64,000 nucleotides of DNA from DASYQD01 sp963837455 (GTDB taxonomy: Bacteria > Acidobacteriota > Thermoanaerobaculia > Multivoradales > JAIOJS01). Every line of letters starts with the position of its first letter. Within the stretch, counting starts at the first letter, position 1. The stretch spans positions 372,001 to 436,000 of the forward strand of contig CAWINM010000002.1 in the NCBI GenBank assembly GCA_963837455.1. The letters run 5' to 3'. Below the pieces are notes generated by a model. That model was given only the letters and a program-made list of their open reading frames with translations, did no database searches and was not told where the DNA came from. The translations under genes were made by a program, and so were the position numbers. Below, in pieces: positions 51,147 through 59,972 of this stretch.

Positions 51147-52214
51147 TCAGCGCGCCTCGATCTCCAGCGTGCCGCCTTCGAGCCGCGAGGCGAGGCCGAG
51201 GGCGGGCAGGACCACCGCCGGCGTGCGGTCGGGGCGCACGCCGCCGAGGTCGCCGTGCAGCCTGGCGCCTTGTAGCGAGCGGCGCAGCGAGGGGTCGGCG
51301 AAGCGGACCTGCCAGCCGGTCTCGCTGGCGAGCCACGAGAGGAAACCGTCGAGGTCGCTCCCCTCGAGCGCGAAGGGCGGCGCCGCCTCGAGGGTCCACT
51401 CCCAGCTCGGGCCGTAGGAGGGCGCGGCCGTGCGCCGCAGCGTTCCTCCTCCCCAGGTCAGCTCCTCGCCGGTGGAGGCGATCCACCGTCCGCTCGCCGT
51501 CACCACGTCGAGGGGCGCACCGGCGCGCGAGGTGCCGTGGAAGTGCGCTCGGGCGGTGGCGACGTCGAGCGCCACCCGACCCTGTCGCACGCGCACCGTG
51601 AGGTCCCCGCCCGCCAGGCGCACCTCGAAGCGCGTCCCCAGGTCATGGGCCGTGCCGAGCGCGGTGCCCACCTCCACGGCCGCGCCGCCGGCGGTGTCGA
51701 CGTAGACGGCGCCGCGGTCGAGGGCGAGGCGCCGCGGTGCCAGCCAGCGTACCCGGCTGTCACGGTCGAGCCGCACCGTGCCTCCGGTCGACAGGCCGAT
51801 CGACAGGTAGCCGGAGGGCGCCGTCTCGGCCAGCGACCCGACGACGACAGGGGCGCCGAGCCGCAACGGCTCTCGTTCGCCGGCGCCAGGGGAACGAGCC
51901 CAGGCCTCGCCCACCACCATCTCGGCGTTGCCCAGTGCCGCCGCGCCGGGCCCGGAGGTGCGCCGCACGAGCAGCGCCGTGCCGAGGGCTACCAGGGCGA
52001 CCGCCGCGGCGAGGGTCCAGAGCCGGCGCTGGCGGCGGCGGGACCGCTCGGCCGCCACCATCGCCCGCCAGCGTCCGCGCACGGACTCCTTGGCAGCTGA
52101 CGTCCGCGCCGGGTCGGCCTGCGGGCGGCGACCCGCGAGGTGGAGGAGGCGCTGCAGCGTCGCCTCCTCGGTGACCTCTGGACCCTGCCGCTCGGGATCG
52201 CCGGTCGTGCTCAT
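51147..52214 (-). CDS. FecR-type anti-sigma/signal transducer
   Basis: A 355-residue protein: a cytoplasmic N-terminus (LQRLLHLAGRRPQADPARTS), one membrane helix (WTLAAAVALVALGTALLV), the FecR domain (VRLDRDSRVRWLAPRRLALD, RGAVYVDTAGGAAVEVGTAL, GTRFEVRLAGGDLTVRVRQG) and a C-terminal STN-like module (LDGFLSWLASETGWQVRFAD). It passes the receptor signal to the sigma factor encoded just upstream, with which it shares ATGA. Confidence 0.88.
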   Translation of the reverse strand: MSTTGDPERQGPEVTEEATLQRLLHLAGRRPQADPARTSAAKESVRGRWRAMVAAERSRRRQRRLWTLAAAVALVALGTALLVRRTSGPGAAALGNAEMVVGEAWARSPGAGEREPLRLGAPVVVGSLAETAPSGYLSIGLSTGGTVRLDRDSRVRWLAPRRLALDRGAVYVDTAGGAAVEVGTALGTAHDLGTRFEVRLAGGDLTVRVRQGRVALDVATARAHFHGTSRAGAPLDVVTASGRWIASTGEELTWGGGTLRRTAAPSYGPSWEWTLEAAPPFALEGSDLDGFLSWLASETGWQVRFADPSLRRSLQGARLHGDLGGVRPDRTPAVVLPALGLASRLEGGTLEIEAR

Positions 52215-52819
52215 GGCGTCTCCAGTGCGCTCATACCACGGCGAAAGGCGAGCCGCGCGCGCGAGAGGGTCGACTCGGTGGCCTTGTAGGAGAGCCCCAG
52301 CGCCGCGGCGATGGCGGGGACGCCGAGGCCGTCGAGGTAGCGCAGCTCGAGCGCGCGCCCGTAGCGCGCCGGCAGGTGATCGAGCACCGCGTGCACGAAA
52401 CGGGCGAGCCGCTGGCGCTCGAGCTCCCGCTCGGGGCTCGCGCTCGCCGCCTCGGCCAGGGCCTCGAGGGCCGAGCGCACGCGCGGGTCCTCCTCCAGCA
52501 GGTCGACCTCGGCGGTGCGCTGCTGGCGGCGCAGGTGGTCGATGACCTCGTTGCGACAGACGGAGCAGAGCCAGGTGAACAAGGGGGATTCTCCTCGGAA
52601 GCCAGGCAGCCGGTCGACGAGCTTGCACAGCGTGCTCTGGGCGACCTCGAGCGCGCTGTCCTCGTTGCGCAGCCGCGCCAGGGCGAAGCGATAGAGGCGC
52701 GGGAAGTAGTCGTCGAAGAGGCGCTCGAAGGCCGCCTCGTCTCCGGCCAGGAGGCGCTTCACCAGCGCCGCCTCGTCCTCGCCGGTGCTCGTCGCCGTGG
52801 GGTCGCTGCTGTCGCTCAT
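52211..52819 (-). CDS. ECF sigma factor of the FecI/FecR pair
   Basis: A 202-residue sigma70 protein: region 2 FERLFDDYFPRLYRFALARL, SALEVAQSTLCKLVDRLPGF, WLCSVCRNEVIDHLRRQQRT; region 4 LPARYGRALELRYLDGLGVP, AAALGLSYKATESTLSRARL. The ATG overlaps the stop of the metzincin gene (ATGA), and its own stop overlaps the FecR ATG. It should direct transcription of this operon, though no target promoter was identified. Confidence 0.88.
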   Translation of the reverse strand: MSDSSDPTATSTGEDEAALVKRLLAGDEAAFERLFDDYFPRLYRFALARLRNEDSALEVAQSTLCKLVDRLPGFRGESPLFTWLCSVCRNEVIDHLRRQQRTAEVDLLEEDPRVRSALEALAEAASASPERELERQRLARFVHAVLDHLPARYGRALELRYLDGLGVPAIAAALGLSYKATESTLSRARLAFRRGMSALETP

Positions 52820-53517
52820 GACGTGTGGATGAGACCCAGCCTCGCGAAGTCCGTCCGGTTGGCGCCTGGCTGGAGCCCCGAGGTGACGACGCGGCGGATC
52901 GCCTCCAGCTCGTCGGCGGTGAAGTCCGAGACCGGGGCCGAGGGGTTCATCATCGCCGCAATCGCGCCGTCGCGCACGTGCTGGAACCCGAGCCCGTGGC
53001 CCACCTCGTGGATGAAGGCGTCGACTCGGGAGTTGCCGCTGACGATCAGGCAGCGCGCGCCGAGAATCAGCGGTCCGGCGAACGAGACCTCGCGGCAGGT
53101 GCCGCCGGCGCCGGGCTCGCCCGACACCGCACCGACCTCGGCGGCCGAGACCTCGGCGAGGGTGATCTCGCCGCTCCCCGGATGCGGGTCGGCATCGGCC
53201 GACGTCTGGAGGCGCAGCGACAGGAAGCCGCGGAAGGCGTCGTTGAGCTCGGCCACCTGCCGCTCGAGGTGGGGCAGCGCCGCGCGGTTGACCGACGAGG
53301 CCACCACCAGACGCACGGCGCTGCCGGCGGGGAAGCTCGTCCACACCGCTCCGGGAGACCCACCCTCGCTCGCCGGGCCGGTGCCGAAGAAGAGCGCCTC
53401 GGTCACGTCCTCGACGTCGATGGCGTGCCCGCCGGGCTCGCTGGGGCTCGAGCGGTGGTGGCAGCCGAGGGCGAGCAGCGAGAGCGTCGCCGCCACCACG
53501 GCGCCGCCCGGCCTCAC
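52816..53517 (-). CDS. Lipoprotein metzincin metalloprotease
   Basis: A 233-residue protein with a lipobox (LSLLALGC) and the metzincin zinc motif HEVGHGLGFQH, followed by the Met-turn AMMNPS. Other parts: VASSVNRAALPHLERQVAEL and LRLQTSADADPHPGSGEITL. It looks like a minimal matrixin-type periplasmic protease. The GTG start overlaps the stop of the outer-membrane gene (GTGA), which fixes it. It might process a receptor or signalling protein of the same operon (inference). Confidence 0.8.
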   Translation of the reverse strand: MRPGGAVVAATLSLLALGCHHRSSPSEPGGHAIDVEDVTEALFFGTGPASEGGSPGAVWTSFPAGSAVRLVVASSVNRAALPHLERQVAELNDAFRGFLSLRLQTSADADPHPGSGEITLAEVSAAEVGAVSGEPGAGGTCREVSFAGPLILGARCLIVSGNSRVDAFIHEVGHGLGFQHVRDGAIAAMMNPSAPVSDFTADELEAIRRVVTSGLQPGANRTDFARLGLIHTS

Positions 53518-54164
53518 CGCGCCGCTCCGAAGCGGTACCCGACCCCCACGGTGGCGGCTGTCAGGTCGAGCCTCAGCTTGGCGTCGACTTCCTTGGGTCT
53601 GGCCGTGGCCGGCAGGTAGAGCAGCCCGGCCCCGAACGACCACGAGCCCCGCGGCACGTCGACACCCAGGTAGCCACCGAGCGTCTGCTCGTCGCGGATC
53701 TCGTAGTGACTGTGAAAGGCGATGTCGGGGTAGTCGAAGGTGAGCGAGCCGTAGCGGTTGGAAGCCAGGCGCGGCCCGAGGTAGAGGTCGAAGCCGCGCT
53801 CCGGCGTGAGGTGGAAGTTGGCACCGAGCATCCAGCTCAGGACGGTGAGCCGATCGGTCGCCTGGTGGCGCCCGAGGCTCTCCGGGGCGAGGCTCAAGGT
53901 GGTGTCGAGGCTGCCGTGGAACGCCGAAGCCTCGAGGCCGAAGCGCCGGTGGGGTCGATACTCGAGCCCGGCGACGATGCCGGCGCCGTCGTCCACAGTG
54001 GCGTCGACGTGGTCGCTGTTCTCGCCTCCCACCCGGAAGGCGGCGGACGGCGAGACGTAGGCGCCGTGCAGGCGCACGGCGATCTCACCGGCGGCGCCCG
54101 GAGCGCTCGCGGTCAGCACGAGGGCGGCGGTGAGCACGAGGCTGCGAAGCGCGCGGTCGGACAT
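53514..54164 (-). CDS. Outer-membrane beta-barrel protein (OmpW-like)
   Basis: A 216-residue protein with a signal peptide (LRSLVLTAALVLTASAPGAA) and alternating aromatic strands: IAVRLHGAYVSPSAAFRVGG, GAGIVAGLEYRPHRRFGLEA, GFDLYLGPRLASNRYGSLTF, WSFGAGLLYLPATARPKEVD, and the terminal TAATVGVGYRFGAAR, reminiscent of OmpW. GAGGAGGAG precedes the ATG. It lies 98 nt downstream of the serine hydrolase gene and overlaps the metzincin gene start. Confidence 0.78.
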   Translation of the reverse strand: MSDRALRSLVLTAALVLTASAPGAAGEIAVRLHGAYVSPSAAFRVGGENSDHVDATVDDGAGIVAGLEYRPHRRFGLEASAFHGSLDTTLSLAPESLGRHQATDRLTVLSWMLGANFHLTPERGFDLYLGPRLASNRYGSLTFDYPDIAFHSHYEIRDEQTLGGYLGVDVPRGSWSFGAGLLYLPATARPKEVDAKLRLDLTAATVGVGYRFGAAR

Positions 54165-54262
54165 GAATCTCCTCCTCACGGTGGCGGGGTGGCGGTTGGG
54201 AGACCGCGCAGGCCCGGCGAGCCCGGCGGCGTCGTTTCGCCACCTTGGACGTGGGGAAGGGG

Positions 54263-56074
54263 TCATTCCTTCGCCGTCGCTTGCCGCGCCGGCAGGCGCA
54301 CGAAGTCCGCCGACGTGCTCCAGGCATAGGCGACGAGCCGCAGCCCGACGACCGGCGTCGTCTCGTCGCGCGGGTCCTGGTGGAGGAACGTCGCCCGGCT
54401 GAGCGCGTACGAGTCGAGCTGGAAGGTGTCGCCCTCCCACGCGCGCAGCGGCATGCTCCCCAGCCGGGGGTGATCGAGCACCAGCGCGCCCCCGTCGGCC
54501 TCGACGTGGAAGAGGGAGCCGAGGTGGGCATTCCAGTACCAGCCGCTGCGCTCGCCCGCCTCGGCGGGCGAGAGAGGTGCGCTCGGCACCCTGGCGAAGC
54601 GCACGTCGCGCGGCGGGCCGCGCCGCACGGAGCTCGCGGTGACGTGGACAAGGAGCTCGCCGGCGGCGCCGTCGGGGCGGCGCGGAAACTCGAGCTCCCA
54701 GCCCAGGCGGGGGAAGAAGAAGCGGCCGCCGGGGAGCGGGAAGAGCGGCACGTGAGGGCGCTCGCCGTGCGGCGCGGCGACGAGGCCGCCGTCCTCGACG
54801 AGGAGCAGGTACTCCCGCTCGCCGCCCACCTCGCGGTAGCGGCCGGCGAGACGATCGAGGTCGCTGGCCGGTGGGTGCAAGCCGCGGCTCGCGGCCGGCG
54901 GCTCGTAGGGCCCGTCGTCGAGCATCACGAACGGTGGCGGCGGCGCCGCGGCGCGCGGCCCCAGCACGAGGTCGACGATGGCGTCGGCGAGACGGCCGGG
55001 GTCGCCGTTGCTGCCGTTGCTCAGCACCACCACCGCCAGGCCGCGGTCGGGGTAGACCCAGAATGCCCCCCCAAACCCTGGCTCGGAGCCCGCGTGCCCG
55101 AACGCGCGCTCGCCGCGCAGGCGGTCGACGTGCAGCCCGAAGGCGTAGTGGGTGTCGCTGCCGTCGGCGAGCTTGCCGGTGTCGAGGATGCGGGCGGGGA
55201 GTGCGGCGCCGCCGAGCTTGCCACGTAGCAGCACCGTCGCCCACCGGGCCAGGTCTTCTGCGGTCGACACCACGCCGGTGGCGCCGTAGGCGCCGTCGGC
55301 CTCGCGCGCCCGCAGCCAGTGTCCGCGAGCGTCACGGCGATAGGGAAGCGCGCGCCCCGGCACCACCTCGCCCGCGAGGTCGCCCACGTGGGTGCGGGTC
55401 ATCCCCGCCGGTGCGAAGAGCTCGCGGGCGCAGAAGCTGCGCAGGCTCTCGCCGGCGGCGCGCTCGACCGCCCGCGCCAGCAGCAGGTAGTTGCTGTTGG
55501 AGTAGGCGAAGGCGCTGCCGGGGGGGAACGCCAGCGCGGGCTCGCGGGCGACGAGCGCCAGCGCGCCGTCCATCGACAGGGCGTCGCCGCCGCCGATGCC
55601 GGCGAGGGCGGCGAGGCCGGCCACGTCCTTGATGCCGCTGGTGTGGTGGACGAGCTCCTCGACGGTGACCGGCGTGCCGTAGGCAGGCAGCTCGGGAAGG
55701 TAACGATGGACGTCGGCCCCGAGGTCGAGCCTGCCGCGCGCCGCGAGCAGCGCGGCGGCGAAGGCCGTCAGCTGCTTCGACAGCGAGGCGATCTCGAGCG
55801 GCGTGTCCGGGCGCAGCGGCACGTCGTGCTCGAGATCGGCGAGCCCGGCGGCGGCCTGGTAGGCGAGCCTGCCACCGACCACCACGGCGACGCTCGTCCC
55901 CGGCTCGCCCGGCGTGGTGGCTGCCACGAGCAGCCGGTCGATGCGCTGCCCCAGCGCGGCGCCCGGCGCCGCGGCAGCATGCGGAGAGGTCGGGGTCGCG
56001 CGGTGCGCCAACGCGGCAGCCGCGGGTGCGGCGGCGAGCACGATCGCCGCCAGCCAGCGCGCGCGGCGTCGCAT
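54263..56074 (-). CDS. Serine hydrolase (class C beta-lactamase/esterase fold)
   Basis: A 603-residue exported enzyme. Catalytic SxxK in LEIASLSKQLTAFAAALLAA, YxN in FPPGSAFAYSNSNYLLLARA, and HAG in FGHAGSEPGFGGAFWVYPDR. A C-terminal beta domain (RLAGRYREVGGEREYLLLVE) of about 200 residues follows. Family members hydrolyse D-alanyl peptides or esters. The start overlaps the stop of the PDZ gene (TGATG). Signal peptide MRRRARWLAAIVLAAAPAAA. Confidence 0.88.
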   Translation of the reverse strand: MRRRARWLAAIVLAAAPAAAALAHRATPTSPHAAAAPGAALGQRIDRLLVAATTPGEPGTSVAVVVGGRLAYQAAAGLADLEHDVPLRPDTPLEIASLSKQLTAFAAALLAARGRLDLGADVHRYLPELPAYGTPVTVEELVHHTSGIKDVAGLAALAGIGGGDALSMDGALALVAREPALAFPPGSAFAYSNSNYLLLARAVERAAGESLRSFCARELFAPAGMTRTHVGDLAGEVVPGRALPYRRDARGHWLRAREADGAYGATGVVSTAEDLARWATVLLRGKLGGAALPARILDTGKLADGSDTHYAFGLHVDRLRGERAFGHAGSEPGFGGAFWVYPDRGLAVVVLSNGSNGDPGRLADAIVDLVLGPRAAAPPPPFVMLDDGPYEPPAASRGLHPPASDLDRLAGRYREVGGEREYLLLVEDGGLVAAPHGERPHVPLFPLPGGRFFFPRLGWELEFPRRPDGAAGELLVHVTASSVRRGPPRDVRFARVPSAPLSPAEAGERSGWYWNAHLGSLFHVEADGGALVLDHPRLGSMPLRAWEGDTFQLDSYALSRATFLHQDPRDETTPVVGLRLVAYAWSTSADFVRLPARQATAKE

Positions 56075-56847
56075 CACGCCCCGGGCTTGGCGAAGGTCAC
56101 CACCAGCGCCTCGCCGTGGCGCCGGATGGCGAGCTGCACCTGCCCGCCCACCGGGATCGCCGCGTAGGCGCGCAGCAGCGCCTCCATGTCGCCCACGGCG
56201 GTGCCGTTGATCGCCTCGACCTCGTCGAGGGGGCGCAGGTCGGCGCGCGCCGTGTCGGGGTCACGGCGCTTGAACAGCACCTTCAGGCGCCCGTCGTCGT
56301 CGGCGCGTATCTCGTTGCCGCAGATCGACAGCATCGGCCCGTCGCCCTCGGAGCGCATCGCCACCCACTGCCCGCCGCCACCGAGCGGCGACGAGGCAGG
56401 GATGGCGAACACCCCCAGCGCCTCGAGCCTCTCGCGCGACGGCTTGCGCCAGCGCACGAGGTGCTGCCCCTCGTCGCCGGCGCGGCGTACCGACAGCTCC
56501 TCCTCCTCGCCCGGTGGCAACCGGTCGAGCAGCTGCCGCAAAGCGTCGAGGGTCGTGGGCGTCTCGCCGGCGAGGCGCTCGAGGACGTCGCCCGGCTGGA
56601 GGTCGAGGCGCTCGGGGGCGGCGCCCGCGTTGGGCGCGTCGTGGAGCTCGGCAACCTCGAGCCCCGCGGGCCCGGCCTCGAACGAGACGCCGCGACCGCT
56701 CGCGGTCCACAGCGTCCACTGCGGCGGGCCCGAGTCGGCCGCGAGCGACGGGGCCGCGGGCAGGGGCGGCGATCCCCCGAGCCAGGCTCCGACCCCGAGA
56801 GCCAGCGCCGCCCATCGACTGCGGAAGGCAAGCGTGCTGCTGCGCAA
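56074..56847 (-). CDS. Exported two-PDZ protein
   Basis: A 257-residue protein. The start is TTG at 56847: GGAGGT lies 6 nt upstream and a signal peptide follows (STLAFRSRWAALALGVGAWL). PDZ 1: GVSFEAGPAGLEVAELHDAP, RLDLQPGDVLERLAGETPTT; PDZ 2: RDPDTARADLRPLDEVEAIN, GTAVGDMEALLRAYAAIPVG. It has no protease domain. First gene of the minus-strand export operon; it could bind C-termini of secreted substrates for the downstream enzymes. Confidence 0.75.
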   Translation of the reverse strand: MRSSTLAFRSRWAALALGVGAWLGGSPPLPAAPSLAADSGPPQWTLWTASGRGVSFEAGPAGLEVAELHDAPNAGAAPERLDLQPGDVLERLAGETPTTLDALRQLLDRLPPGEEEELSVRRAGDEGQHLVRWRKPSRERLEALGVFAIPASSPLGGGGQWVAMRSEGDGPMLSICGNEIRADDDGRLKVLFKRRDPDTARADLRPLDEVEAINGTAVGDMEALLRAYAAIPVGGQVQLAIRRHGEALVVTFAKPGA

Positions 56848-57150
56848 GCGGCGACCTCCAGCGGTCGGGTGTGAGCTCCGACCGATCTCAGGGAGACGCG
56901 CGGCGACGCCCAATCCTTCGCCTGTCCTGGCGGTCGGCGCGCCCGGGGAGGGGCGGCCGCGCGAGCCGAGCAGGGCCGTCCTCGACAGGCGCCGAGGCCC
57001 CGGCGAATCCCCCCACTGCGCCCGTTCTCGACGGGACGATGGCCCCAGCTCTCCTGTGCAGCCGTTCACTACCATCCCCCCGAGGTCGCAGAGTAAGCTC
57101 CCGCGCCGGCCGCGCCGCGGGCACGGCCACCACGAACACCGGGAGCGAAC
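56848..57150. other. Divergent intergenic region between the export operon and the coiled-coil cassette
   Basis: About 300 bases without a gene. Promoters for both directions should lie here. GGGAGC before 57151 serves the first coiled-coil gene. No clear -35/-10 pair or palindrome was found. Confidence 0.4.
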
Positions 57151-58065
57151 ATGGCAGAGATGAACCAGCTGCTCGACGAGGCCGCCCAGGGCTGCGCCGA
57201 GCTGGCGGCACGGGCCGAGACGAGCGCCTCGGCGGCGCACGATCTGGTCGAGCAGGCGCAGGCCCTCGGCACTCGCGCGCTCGACGATGGCGAGCGCTTG
57301 CACCACGAGTACGGTGAGGCGATCACCGCCATCCAGCAGGCGGCAAATCACGCCGGCCACTCCATCGATGCCGCCGCCCGCGTCGTCGAGACGGTGCCCC
57401 AGGAGGCGCTCGACGCGGCGCGATCGCTGCAGACGATGCTGACCGCCGCCGGCGGCAGCCTCTCCCAGCTGGCGCAGGAGCGCGTCCGGGTCTTCCACGA
57501 GCTCGACGAGACCGCCCGGCAGGCGGAGACCGGCTTTCACGACCTCGCGGCGCGGATGCAGATCTACGCCGAGCACGTCGACGCGCGGCTCGACGAGGCT
57601 GCGGCGCAGCTCGGCCACCTGCAGTCGGTGGGCAAGGGGGTTGCCGACGGGCTCGGCAAGGCGCAGCACGACCTCCATGAGGAGCTCACCGACCTTGGCC
57701 GCATCGCTGCCAAGGTGACGGAGGCCACCGCTCACGCGCTGGAGCAGATGCTCTCCGCGGTGGCCAACGGCGTCGTCGACTTCGCCAACAACGCGATCTC
57801 CGACCACAACCAGCTGATGGCGGCGGCGCGCCAGGGCTTCCTCGAGGAGACCAAGGACGAGCCCGATCCCGACTCGACGTACGTGAACGACGCCTTCGAC
57901 AAGGTGCACGACGCTCTCGGGCGCGTCGACGCCGTCCTCGACCCGGGGCACGCCGCACTGCAGACCTCGACCACCGCGTGCCTGGACGCCGGCGAGAAGG
58001 CGGTGAACGACTTCGGCGGCGGCCTGCAGGACCTCGATCGCTCGGTGCAGCAGGTGGCGCCGTGA
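57151..58065 (+). CDS. Coiled-coil protein A of the PT-TG cassette
   Basis: A 304-residue almost wholly helical protein rich in Ala, Glu, Asp, Gln and Leu with heptad-like patterns: AQGCAELAARAETSASAAHD, QAANHAGHSIDAAARVVETV, DLAARMQIYAEHVDARLDEA, LEQMLSAVANGVVDFANNAI. No signal peptide or membrane helix. Its stop overlaps the next start (GTGA). Shape and composition recall LXG/WXG-type secreted helical proteins or apolipoprotein-like sheets, but no family was recognised. GGGAGC precedes the ATG. Confidence 0.75.
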   Translation: MAEMNQLLDEAAQGCAELAARAETSASAAHDLVEQAQALGTRALDDGERLHHEYGEAITAIQQAANHAGHSIDAAARVVETVPQEALDAARSLQTMLTAAGGSLSQLAQERVRVFHELDETARQAETGFHDLAARMQIYAEHVDARLDEAAAQLGHLQSVGKGVADGLGKAQHDLHEELTDLGRIAAKVTEATAHALEQMLSAVANGVVDFANNAISDHNQLMAAARQGFLEETKDEPDPDSTYVNDAFDKVHDALGRVDAVLDPGHAALQTSTTACLDAGEKAVNDFGGGLQDLDRSVQQVAP

Positions 58066-59033
58066 GCGAGCCGCTCGACGACGGTCTCGAGAAGCTCAAG
58101 GCGTTCAACGAGCTGTTGCGCAGCTCGCAGCCGGCGCTCGAGTCGGGCGGGGCCGACCTGGCGCGTCTCGGCCGCGCGCTGAGCGACGCGGAGGGGAGGC
58201 TGTCGCTCGACCTCGACGGGCTGGCCACCGACGTCGACGAGGTGCAGAAGGAGGCGCAGGCCTCCGAGGCCGCCGCCGTCGAGGCCTGCCAGGACCTCAA
58301 CGACGCCGCCGAGACCGTCCTCACCACCACCATCGCCGAGCTCGAGAAGGGTGCGGCGACGATGCAGGAGCGCTGGACCCACGACCTTGCCGAGCGCGCG
58401 ACGGCGCTCACCGGCGCCTTCCAGGACCTCCAGGGATCCGGCTGGGAGCCGCTGATCGCGGCGCTGGGGAACGAGGACGCGGCCTTCGACCGCTGGACGC
58501 AGGCTGCCGACGAGGCGATCGGCGTCGTCGTGCACCAGCTCGCCGGCGCCGTGGCCGAGGTCGAGCACGAGACGACCGACCTCACCGCGGCGGCCGACGA
58601 GCTGACCGGGATCCCGCTCTTCGATCAGGCCTCGTGGAACGAGAGCCGCGACGATGCGGAGACGACGTTGCACCAGGTCCTCCCCTGGTTCCGCCAGTCC
58701 GAGCTCGAGATCACCAAGGACCTGGCGGCGACACACGAGCAGCTCGCGGGCGCCGCCACCGCGGCCGCCGGCCACGTGCGCGCGCAGCTCGACCAGGTCG
58801 CGCAGAAGGCGGCGGATGGGCTCGACGCCGAGGCCAACCAGCTCGTGCAGAGCTTCGGGGAAGCGGCGGAGGGTGTCGAGCGCCTGCAGGTCGAGCTCGA
58901 GCGCGGCGCCGTGCAGGCCGCCGACACGCAGGCCGCCGCCCACCGCCTCGCCGACCTCGCGGCGCAGGTGATCGACGGCGACGCGACGGTTCGCGAGATC
59001 CACTCCGTGCTGGAGGCAATGAAAGAGCCATGA
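58062..59033 (+). CDS. Coiled-coil protein B of the PT-TG cassette
   Basis: A 323-residue helical protein starting at GTG that overlaps the previous stop. Segments: LDDGLEKLKAFNELLRSSQP, ALESGGADLARLGRALSDAE, LDLDGLATDVDEVQKEAQAS, a Trp-containing middle (LQGSGWEPLIAALGNEDAAF), VEHETTDLTAAADELTGIPL, and a long coiled coil to VREIHSVLEAMKEP. Composition and length match A, C and D, so the four are probably ancient paralogues. Its stop overlaps the C start (ATGA). Confidence 0.75.
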   Translation: MSEPLDDGLEKLKAFNELLRSSQPALESGGADLARLGRALSDAEGRLSLDLDGLATDVDEVQKEAQASEAAAVEACQDLNDAAETVLTTTIAELEKGAATMQERWTHDLAERATALTGAFQDLQGSGWEPLIAALGNEDAAFDRWTQAADEAIGVVVHQLAGAVAEVEHETTDLTAAADELTGIPLFDQASWNESRDDAETTLHQVLPWFRQSELEITKDLAATHEQLAGAATAAAGHVRAQLDQVAQKAADGLDAEANQLVQSFGEAAEGVERLQVELERGAVQAADTQAAAHRLADLAAQVIDGDATVREIHSVLEAMKEP

Positions 59034-59959
59034 TCGAAGCGCTCAAGGCAGACCTGCAGGCGCTCTCCGACGCCATGCCCGTCCTCACCCAGCGCATCGC
59101 GCACGCCGTCGAGGGCGCCGAGGCGCTCTCCGCCGCGGCCCAGGAGCTGCAACAGGAAGTCGACACCGCGCGCGCCGAGGCGAGCGCCGAGCTGCAAGCC
59201 GTGCGCGACGCGCTGCCCAGCCTGGCGGTGCAGGTGGGCGCCGACGGCAAGCAGATCGAGGGTGCGGCGGCGGCGGCGAGCCAGGCCTGGAGCAACGCCG
59301 AGGGGGGGATCGAGGTGGCGGGCGAGAAGGTCGCCAACCAGGCCGACGAGCTGGTTGCCAACACCCACGACCTGATCGCCCGGATCGCCGAGGTGGGAAC
59401 CAAGATCGACCAGTCGGAAGCGATCGGTGACGCGGCGCTGGCGCAGCTCGCGCAGCAGGGGCACGATGCCGACGAGCGGCTGCGCGCCGCGATGCAGACG
59501 CTGCAGGCGGAGATCGCCCAGGTCAAGCAGCTCACGGCGAGCGCCAAGGAGACCCTGACCGCCGCCGCGCAGGGGCTCTGGTCGCGACTCAAGACGATCA
59601 CCTCCGAGGGGCAGGATGGCGCGCAGCAGGCCCTGCAGGCGATGCACGAGCGGGCGGACCCGATCAAGGAGGCGGCGCAGGACCTCGTCGCTACCCTCGA
59701 GCAGCAGGTGATGGAGAGGGTGGACGCCAGCGACGGTCAGATCGCAGCGCTGGTGGCGCCGCTCGACGAGGCGCAGTCCCTGCTGCGCGTCGAGCTCGAG
59801 CGCTTGAGCGCCGATGCGGGCGGCTACGAGCAGACGTTGGCGCAGCACGGGCAGGCCCTCGAAGTCGCCGCCGGCCGCGCGCAGAGCGAATCCAACGCGG
59901 TCCCGGCCGACATCGCCGCCATCCAGCAGGCGGCGCACGAGCTCGGGCTGCTGACCTGA
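59030..59959 (+). CDS. Coiled-coil protein C of the PT-TG cassette
   Basis: A 309-residue helical protein: MIEALKADLQALSDAMPVLT, EGAEALSAAAQELQQEVDTA, SQAWSNAEGGIEVAGEKVAN, AAMQTLQAEIAQVKQLTASA, AAQGLWSRLKTITSEGQDGA. The ATG overlaps the stop of B. No cysteine, no signal, no membrane helix. The heptad pattern is nearly continuous, so an extended or bundled structure is expected. Ends 13 nt before D. Confidence 0.75.
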   Translation: MIEALKADLQALSDAMPVLTQRIAHAVEGAEALSAAAQELQQEVDTARAEASAELQAVRDALPSLAVQVGADGKQIEGAAAAASQAWSNAEGGIEVAGEKVANQADELVANTHDLIARIAEVGTKIDQSEAIGDAALAQLAQQGHDADERLRAAMQTLQAEIAQVKQLTASAKETLTAAAQGLWSRLKTITSEGQDGAQQALQAMHERADPIKEAAQDLVATLEQQVMERVDASDGQIAALVAPLDEAQSLLRVELERLSADAGGYEQTLAQHGQALEVAAGRAQSESNAVPADIAAIQQAAHELGLLT

Positions 59960-59972
59960 CCCGGAGGGTGAC

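Noticed and set aside
49528..51417. 629-codon open frame on the plus strand
   Set aside because: Antisense to the TonB receptor; no recognisable domain.
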